A stretch of 64,000 nt of DNA from DASCOT01 sp965197275 (GTDB taxonomy: Bacteria > Acidobacteriota > UBA890 > WLXD01): the NCBI GenBank assembly GCA_965197275.1, contig CBDAMQ010000033.1, positions 62,001 to 126,000 of the forward strand, given 5' to 3'. Positions within the stretch are counted from its first letter, which is position 1. The number at the start of each line of letters is the position of its first letter. A model generated the notes under the pieces. The model was not told where the DNA came from. It did no database searches and worked only from the letters and a program-made list of their open reading frames with translations. The position numbers were made by a program, and so were the translations under genes. This document shows positions 58,552 through 64,000 of this stretch, piece after piece.

Positions 58552-60622
58552 CCTCGGCTCGCTTGCTGGCCTCGATCACCTTCTGAGCGACGTTCGGTGG
58601 CACATCGTCGTAGCGCGAGAACTCCATCGTGTACGTGCCGCGGCCGCCGGTGAGCGAGTTGAGCTCGACGGCGTAGCTGAGTAGCTCCGCCAGCGGTGCC
58701 TCGGCGTGAATGATCTGCCGGTTCTTGCGCGGGTCCATGCCCTGTACGCGTCCCCGCCGCGAGTTCAGATCGCCCATTACGTCACCCATGGCTTCGTCCG
58801 GCACGTTGATCTCGAGCTTCATGATCGGCTCGAGCAACACCGGCCGAGCGCGCGGCACGGCCTCCTTGAACGCCATGGAGCCGGCGATCTTGAAGGCCAT
58901 TTCCGACGAGTCGACGTTGTGCTCCTTGCCGTCGATCAGCTGCACTTTGAAGTCGACCATTGGGTAGCCGGCCAGCACGCCGCGAGCCGAGGCCTCGGCG
59001 ATGCCCTTCTCGACCGCGGGGCGATAGGACTGCGAGATCGACCCACCGAAGATCTTGTCCTCGAATTGGAAGCCGCTCCCTGCTGGCAGCGGTCCGACGG
59101 TGATCTTGGCAACACCGAATTGACCACGGCCGCCAGACTGCTTCTTGTGGCGCCCCTCGGCCTCGGCCGTACCGCGGATGGTCTCGCGGTACGGCACCTT
59201 GGGTGGATGCAGCTTGGCGTTGACACCATAACGGCGCTTCATCTTTGCCAGCGTCACTTCGACGTGCAGCTGACCGATGCCGGAGAGCAATAGCTCGTGA
59301 GTCTGCGGGTCACGCTCCACGCCGAGCGTCGGATCCTCGCCCTTGAGGCGCGCGATGGCGTTGCTGATCTTCTCCTCATCGCCCTTGCTTTCGGGCTCCA
59401 GGGCGAACGAGATTGCCGCCTTGGGGAAGGTGACATGCTCGACCACCGCCTTGCTGGCCTTGTCGCGTAGCGTATCGGCGGTGCCCGTGTCCTTGAGCTT
59501 GGTGACAGCGAAGATCTGACCAGCTACGGCTTCGGAGAGTGGCTCGAGCTGTTTCCCCTGTACCGATGACATGTTGGAGAGTCGTTCGTTCGATCCGGTG
59601 CGCGCGTTGACGACGGTTCCGTCGGCCATGGCGCTACCGCTAAAGGCCTTGACGTAGTTGATACGGCCAGCGAACGCGTCGGAGACAGTCTTGAACACGA
59701 GGCCAGCGAAGGGCGCGCTGGCGTCGGCGTCGATCCATTGGTCCTCGCCATCCTCGCGCGCCAGCAACTGCTGTCGATCGGTCGGCGCCGGGAGCAAGTT
59801 GACGCAAGCATCCAGCAGTCGGTCCGTACCGATATTGTGGGCGCCCGACATGCACAGCACCGGGAAGAGGCGCATCTGGATCACCGCCTGGCGTACACCT
59901 TCGGTGAGCTGATCCCCGGTAAGGTCGCCCTCATCGAAGTAGATCTCCATGAGAGCTTCGTTGCTCTCGGCGACCATTTCCACCAGCGCTTCGCGCGCTG
60001 CCATCGCCGTTTCCTGCATGTCATCCGGCACATCGCTGACGGTGCCCTTGCCGTTGCCGTCGGGGGTGTATGTATAGGCCTTCATGTCGAGGAGGTCGAC
60101 CACCCCGGTGAAGTCGTGCGCCTCGCCGATCGGCAATTGGAGGGCCACGACCTCGCGCCCGAACGAATCGACGCATGATTCGAGGGCACGCTCGAACGAG
60201 CTGTTTTCGCGATCGAGACGGTTAATTACCACGACCCCCGGAATCTTGAGGTCGTGCATGTACTCCCACACCTTCTCGGTCATTACCTCGGCGCCCGATA
60301 CGGCGTCGACGGTGAGCAGTGCACCGTCCACGACCCGAACAGCGCCCTTGGTCTCCGACCGGAAGACAGCGTAGCCGGGAGTGTCGACGAAGGTGACCTG
60401 CGACTCGCCCCACTCGGCATGGGCGAGCCCGACCTGGATCGAGATCTGACGGTCGATCTCTTCCTCATCGAAGTCGGTGGTCGAGTGGCCTTCTTCGACC
60501 CGGCCGAGCCGGGTGACGGCTCCACACGTAAACAGGCACGCCGACACCAGCGTCGTCTTGCCGGTATCGCCGTGCCCGATAACACCTACGTTCCGTAGAT
60601 CCTCGCTCGCGAACTTAGCCAT
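58538..60622 (-). CDS. Elongation factor G paralogue (EF-G-like GTPase)
   Basis: A 694-residue translational GTPase. G1 is VIGHGDTGKTT (the usual AHVDAGKTT is changed), G3 is FVDTPGY, G4 is VINRLDR. Domain IV has GGRGQFGVAKITVGPLPAG and the C-terminus GRGTYTMEFSRYDDVP. It is not in an rpsL-rpsG-tuf cluster, and the changes at G1 fit the second EF-G type (EF-G2/fusA2) seen in many phyla. Function may be in ribosome recycling or stress, but this is inference from family. It shares a start overlap with the DsbD-alpha gene. Confidence 0.88.
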   Translation of the reverse strand: MAKFASEDLRNVGVIGHGDTGKTTLVSACLFTCGAVTRLGRVEEGHSTTDFDEEEIDRQISIQVGLAHAEWGESQVTFVDTPGYAVFRSETKGAVRVVDGALLTVDAVSGAEVMTEKVWEYMHDLKIPGVVVINRLDRENSSFERALESCVDSFGREVVALQLPIGEAHDFTGVVDLLDMKAYTYTPDGNGKGTVSDVPDDMQETAMAAREALVEMVAESNEALMEIYFDEGDLTGDQLTEGVRQAVIQMRLFPVLCMSGAHNIGTDRLLDACVNLLPAPTDRQQLLAREDGEDQWIDADASAPFAGLVFKTVSDAFAGRINYVKAFSGSAMADGTVVNARTGSNERLSNMSSVQGKQLEPLSEAVAGQIFAVTKLKDTGTADTLRDKASKAVVEHVTFPKAAISFALEPESKGDEEKISNAIARLKGEDPTLGVERDPQTHELLLSGIGQLHVEVTLAKMKRRYGVNAKLHPPKVPYRETIRGTAEAEGRHKKQSGGRGQFGVAKITVGPLPAGSGFQFEDKIFGGSISQSYRPAVEKGIAEASARGVLAGYPMVDFKVQLIDGKEHNVDSSEMAFKIAGSMAFKEAVPRARPVLLEPIMKLEINVPDEAMGDVMGDLNSRRGRVQGMDPRKNRQIIHAEAPLAELLSYAVELNSLTGGRGTYTMEFSRYDDVPPNVAQKVIEASKRAEDATG

Positions 60623-60809
60623 GCCTACCCATGCTCCATAGTTTCAGGGTAGCGCCGCCAACTGGCACGCAGCGGGATCAGGGCGGGCCGTGCGAGCTGA
60701 CGAAGTCGGTCGGCGCGAAGACTGCGCGAAAGGGCAGGATGGTACCACGGCCGCGGCGATCTTCGCGTGGCATCGCGTCGCTGGTGTGAGCTGCTCTAGT
60801 CGACGCCGC

Positions 60810-61772
60810 TCAGCCTCCGCGGGCCCGGCGCAGATCGTCTAGCAGCGCGCGCAAATCGTTCGGCAGCGTGCTCTGGAACTCCATCCGACGCCCGTCGATC
60901 GGGTGTGCGAACGCGAGCCGGTGCGCGTGCAGCGCGGGGCGCCCGAAGCTGCCGATCAGCTGACGCAGGGCGACGTCCTGGATCCCTTTCCATTGTCTTC
61001 CGGAGTACAGCTCATCACCGACGATCGGATGATGGATGTACGTCAAGTGCGCCCGCACCTGATGCGTTCGGCCGGTCTTGGGGAACGCCCGCATCAGCGT
61101 GATCCCGGGACCCGGGAAGTCCTCCTCGACACTCCAGTGAGTCAGTGCGTCGCGGGGCTGGTTGGTCCTGGCGGAGATCTTCTTGCGGTCCGATCGATCA
61201 CGCCCGAGGGCCACGTCGATGACCCCGGCCCGGCTCTTCGGTCGCCCATAGGTCAGCGCCAGGTATTCCTTGGACACCGTGCGGTCGGCGAACTGTTCGG
61301 CCAGCCGCTGATGCGCGACGTCGGTAAGCGCGACCACGATCACGCCGCTCGTCCCGCGATCCAGGCGGTGCACTATGCCGGGCCGGGCCGTATCGGTCAG
61401 CGCCGAGAGTCGTCGTTCGTAGCGATGCAACAGCGCGTTCACCAGTGTCCCGGCCGGGTGGCCCGGAGCCGGGTGTACCACCATGCCGGCCGCCTTGTTG
61501 ATCACCGCCAGCGCGCCATCTTCGTACAGCACGTCGAGTGGGATGTCCTCGCCAGCGAGTTCCCACTGAGGCGACCGCGGCGCCAGTACGACTTGGATGA
61601 TCTGTCCGGCCGCGAGCGGCCGCGACGCCTTGCCTGCAGGTTGGTCGTCGACTTGCACCGAGCCGGCGTCGATCAGCGCCTGTGCACGTGAGCGCGACAC
61701 CGCGGTGAGCCGGCGGGCGAGGACGCGATCGAGCCGGTCTCCGGTCTCCTCGATGCCGACCTCGAGCTCCAC
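60810..61772 (-). CDS. rluD: RluD-type 23S rRNA pseudouridine synthase
   Basis: A 320-residue RluA-family enzyme: N-terminal S4 domain (RLDRVLARRLTAVSRSRAQA), the catalytic Asp in GIVHRLDRGTSGVIVVA, and the family C-terminal block KTGRTHQVRAHLTYIHHPIV. It modifies uridines in helix 69 of 23S rRNA. It lies 32 bp after lgt, in the same direction, so it is likely part of an lspA-lgt-rluD transcript. Confidence 0.93.
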   Translation of the reverse strand: MELEVGIEETGDRLDRVLARRLTAVSRSRAQALIDAGSVQVDDQPAGKASRPLAAGQIIQVVLAPRSPQWELAGEDIPLDVLYEDGALAVINKAAGMVVHPAPGHPAGTLVNALLHRYERRLSALTDTARPGIVHRLDRGTSGVIVVALTDVAHQRLAEQFADRTVSKEYLALTYGRPKSRAGVIDVALGRDRSDRKKISARTNQPRDALTHWSVEEDFPGPGITLMRAFPKTGRTHQVRAHLTYIHHPIVGDELYSGRQWKGIQDVALRQLIGSFGRPALHAHRLAFAHPIDGRRMEFQSTLPNDLRALLDDLRRARGG

Positions 61773-61804
61773 TGTTGCTGGCCCGGAGGGTCGGTCGGGT
61801 GAGC

Positions 61805-62704
61805 TCAGGTGGTGCTCTCCGCCGTCTTGTTCGATCCGGATCGCAGGCGCGCCAACATGCCCAATGCCAGCGTCACCATGATGATGGAGACGAACTGGGA
61901 CGTGGAGAGCATGCCGCCGAAGACGGCTCCGCGAGGATCACCACGCCAGAACTCGAGCACGAAGCGAAAGGCGCCATACCCCAGCACGTAGACCCAAAAC
62001 ACTTGACCATCGAACTTCTTGCGCTGGTAGAAAAAGAGCAGCAATCCGAAGATCGCCAGGTTGCCGAGCGCCGAGTACAACTGCGTCGGATGCAGTGGGA
62101 TGTTCAACGGAACACCGACCAAAGTGCCGCTATAGCTGTTGTCGAAGGTCACCCCCCACGGCGCGTCGGTGGGGATGCCGTAACAACACCCCGCCGCGAA
62201 GCATCCGACGCGACCGAACGCATGCGCGATGGCGATCGCCGGCGCCGCGACGTCAGTTGCCTTCCACATTGGCACCGAGTAGCGGCGCATGTACCAGAAC
62301 CCGACGATCAGGCCGGCAATCATGCCGCCGTAAAAAACGCCGCCTGCCTGCAGTAGGCTGAGCCCCATCCGTGCCAGCGTTCCGACTAACGCTCCCACTC
62401 CACCGATGTAGGGCGAGAGCGTTTGACCTACGCTGCCGCCGCCGTCCTCGAGGATGCTCCTGAACTGGCGGCCGTAGAAGTCGTGGTCAACGATCAGCAG
62501 AAGCAGCTTGGCGCCCACGAGACCGCCCAGGATGACGTATACGCCGAGGTCAACCATCTGATCCGGGTCGATCCCCTCGCGACGTGCCAGGCGACGCGCC
62601 ACGATGACCGCGACCAGAAAGGCAATGACCAGCAGCACGCCATAGGTGTGGATCGTGATGGGGCCGATGCCGGGGATCGGCAACCGAAACAGAAACGGAA
62701 ACAT
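61805..62704 (-). CDS. lgt: Prolipoprotein diacylglyceryl transferase Lgt
   Basis: A 299-residue inner-membrane enzyme with about seven hydrophobic segments. The signature region reads GRVGCFAAGCCYGIPTDAPW, the variant in which N-F-x-N-G-E is replaced by C-F-x-A-G-C-C-Y-G. The first His/Arg region (FPFLFRLPIPGIGPITIHTY) and the block LHPTQLYSALGNL are normal. It adds the lipid to lipobox Cys residues, used by several proteins in this window. 15 bp after lspA. Confidence 0.92.
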   Translation of the reverse strand: MFPFLFRLPIPGIGPITIHTYGVLLVIAFLVAVIVARRLARREGIDPDQMVDLGVYVILGGLVGAKLLLLIVDHDFYGRQFRSILEDGGGSVGQTLSPYIGGVGALVGTLARMGLSLLQAGGVFYGGMIAGLIVGFWYMRRYSVPMWKATDVAAPAIAIAHAFGRVGCFAAGCCYGIPTDAPWGVTFDNSYSGTLVGVPLNIPLHPTQLYSALGNLAIFGLLLFFYQRKKFDGQVFWVYVLGYGAFRFVLEFWRGDPRGAVFGGMLSTSQFVSIIMVTLALGMLARLRSGSNKTAESTT

Positions 62705-62719
62705 CTAGACCTCGTGAAC

Positions 62720-63292
62720 TCAGGCGTCGTCAGCCGCCGGCTGATCGGCCGGTTCGCTGTCTGCGCCTGGAAAGAGCTCGGACTCTGCTGGTTTCTCGGT
62801 ATCCCGAGCGAGTGCCAGGAAGAGAGCGATACCACCCATGGTAATGGCTGAGTCGGCGACGTTGAAAGCGGGGAACTCGTGGCGGTTCCAGTGCAGCAGC
62901 ACGAAGTCGATGACGTATCCGTGAATCAGGCGGTCGAGCAAGTTTCCCATGGCGCCGCCGAGAATCGCCCCGAAAGCGATGGCAACCGACCGCTGAGCGC
63001 TCTCGTGGCGGGCGTACGACCAGATAATGAGAACCGCTGCAATGGCCACTGCTACCAGTGCCCAGCGAATCCATCCCGCCTGCCCGCTATTGAAGAAGCC
63101 GAAGGCCATCCCGCGGTTGTGTACGTGTGTCAGCGACAGGACGTTAGCGAACACCGGAATGCGGGCGTGCAGTGGGATGTTCATCTGGCACAGTGCCTTG
63201 GTGATCTGATCGATGATCAGCACGCTGGCACTGGTGATCAGGATGGCTCGGCGAGGGTGAGGCGCGGGGTGCACGACGGCGTTCAGGTCCAT
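62720..63292 (-). CDS. lspA: Signal peptidase II LspA
   Basis: A 190-residue integral membrane aspartyl protease. The catalytic Asp pair is in GNLLDRLIHGYVIDFV and FPAFNVADSAITMG, and four hydrophobic segments are visible. It cleaves the signal of lipoproteins after Lgt has acted. The C-terminus is an acidic tail (FPGADSEPADQPAADDA). The three genes lspA, lgt and rluD run together. Confidence 0.93.
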   Translation of the reverse strand: MDLNAVVHPAPHPRRAILITSASVLIIDQITKALCQMNIPLHARIPVFANVLSLTHVHNRGMAFGFFNSGQAGWIRWALVAVAIAAVLIIWSYARHESAQRSVAIAFGAILGGAMGNLLDRLIHGYVIDFVLLHWNRHEFPAFNVADSAITMGGIALFLALARDTEKPAESELFPGADSEPADQPAADDA

Positions 63293-63337
63293 GGTCCTCT
63301 ACGCGGGGCTCGCAGGCTCGGTGATCAGGCGTCTGGT

Positions 63338-64000
63338 TCAGTACCCCTGACCGCCGGCCCGTACGGCGAGCGGATCGAGGTCAACCACCCGTAGCCCATG
63401 ACCACGGGTGGCGACAAGAGCATATCCCGGCGCCTGGGCGCTGAGTCGCAGAGCCCAGGCGCGATCGAGACCCGGGTCGTGGTCCAGGACGAGCCAGTGC
63501 TGCCCCTTCCCGTGGCCTCGATACAGCGCGCCGCTGTAGTCGAGCGCCAGAACCTGATCCGGATTGGTCGGATCGACTTCCACCGCGCGCAGGCCGGCCG
63601 CCGGCCAGGGGATCGGTAGCTCGGTCCAGGTAGCTCCGCCGTCCGCGGTCCGAAACACGGCGCTGTTGGTGACCGCGTACGCGACGTTCCGATCGTCGGG
63701 GTGGAGAGCCAGGTCCTCGACGCCCGTCGGTAACCCGGTCAGCTTCGCTGTCTGGGGGCGTCGCCCGTTGGTCAGCTCTGTGAGGTTGCCGCGTATTGCC
63801 CAGCCATCACCCACGCCGAGCGCGAAGGTGTCGCCGATGGTCAGCGCCTCGACGGCGGCTCCGCTCCACAGCGCACGCCATACGGGCCCGGAGTCGTCGG
63901 CGAACGGCCTGGCAGCTCCCTCGTGGTCGTCGAGCGATGCTGCGGTCGCCACGTACAGGCCCTCGCTGGTGGCGGCGAGGACATGGCCATCGACGGCATG
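63338..64000 (-). CDS. BNR-repeat/sortilin-like propeller protein, partial (5' end outside the window)
   Basis: The last 220 residues of a repeat protein; the frame is open to the right window edge. Repeats resemble Asp-box/BNR or PSII-stability-factor patterns: VFRTADGGATWTELPIP, then DPTNPDQVLALDYSGALYRG and WALRLSAQAPGYALVATRGH. It is probably an exported propeller. It ends 45 bp before lspA on the same strand, so it may lead that operon. Confidence 0.6.
   Translation of the reverse strand, partial: HAVDGHVLAATSEGLYVATAASLDDHEGAARPFADDSGPVWRALWSGAAVEALTIGDTFALGVGDGWAIRGNLTELTNGRRPQTAKLTGLPTGVEDLALHPDDRNVAYAVTNSAVFRTADGGATWTELPIPWPAAGLRAVEVDPTNPDQVLALDYSGALYRGHGKGQHWLVLDHDPGLDRAWALRLSAQAPGYALVATRGHGLRVVDLDPLAVRAGGQGY

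Noticed and set aside
1..64000. CRISPR array, phage genes, rRNA genes, restriction-modification or toxin-antitoxin systems
   Set aside because: I looked for repeat-spacer patterns and for the hallmark motifs of these systems and saw none.

Overview
The window is high-GC DNA from a diderm (Gram-negative type) bacterium that I cannot place securely. The signs are a menaquinone/ubiquinone-type methyltransferase, lipoprotein maturation genes (lgt, lspA), many lipobox and twin-arginine (Tat) leaders, a SUF operon with a Rieske protein inside it, and a tRNA gene with no encoded CCA, which argues against an enterobacteria-like gammaproteobacterium. The Lgt signature is the GRVGCFAAGCCYG variant. Mixed indel and chimeric-junction signals suggest a metagenomic or uncorrected assembly.

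0-25.7 kb is an accessory catabolic region. It holds two sulfatases, a beta-lactamase-fold protein whose catalytic Ser reads as Ala, an enolase-superfamily enzyme, two paralogous Tat-exported FAD oxidoreductases, a POT-family transporter, a GcvT-like folate enzyme, a PhyH dioxygenase, a PQQ-type propeller, a lipoprotein version of 2-keto-4-pentenoate hydratase, a cupin and an amidohydrolase. It is scarred by two near-identical IS3-family elements (14.08-15.45 kb and 20.69-22.06 kb), a decayed third one (24.6-25.6 kb) and several gene remnants (ribokinase, rhamnose mutarotase, racemase, protein kinase). At two of the three insertions the element's right end is mixed with sequence of the interrupted gene, and removing the element restores an in-frame gene.

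25.9-38.97 kb looks like a tRNA-associated island. A tRNA-Val(CAC) at 38.9 kb has its 3' half repeated exactly at 25.92 kb and imperfectly at 31.51 kb. Inside are a Tat-leader Rieske oxygenase, a propeller protein carrying the leader of the FAD oxidoreductases, a truncated aromatic-acid transporter followed by a 271-bp MITE-like element, a metallo-beta-lactamase lipoprotein, and a three-gene unit: a small membrane protein, a DpgC-like cofactor-free dioxygenase and a PaaK-type aryl-CoA ligase. An amidohydrolase, an Old Yellow Enzyme remnant and an AraC-GyrI/SRPBCC pair follow. I found no integrase.

39.1-64 kb is mostly housekeeping: an exported alanine racemase, the SUF iron-sulfur operon (Rrf2 regulator, sufC, sufB, sufD, Rieske, sufS, sufU, sufT) with a readable promoter and palindromes, a PP2C phosphatase / TPR-NHL / PEGA-PDZ operon, an ornithine cyclodeaminase-family gene, an A-type Fe-S carrier, ubiE/menG, a fatty-acid hydroxylase, an EF-G paralogue with a DsbD-alpha-like gene, and rluD, lgt and lspA. 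The most interesting items are the orphan DpgC-PaaK unit, the apparently polymorphic IS insertions, the leader shared by unrelated proteins, the tRNA-Val island footprint and the phosphatase/PEGA-PDZ operon.
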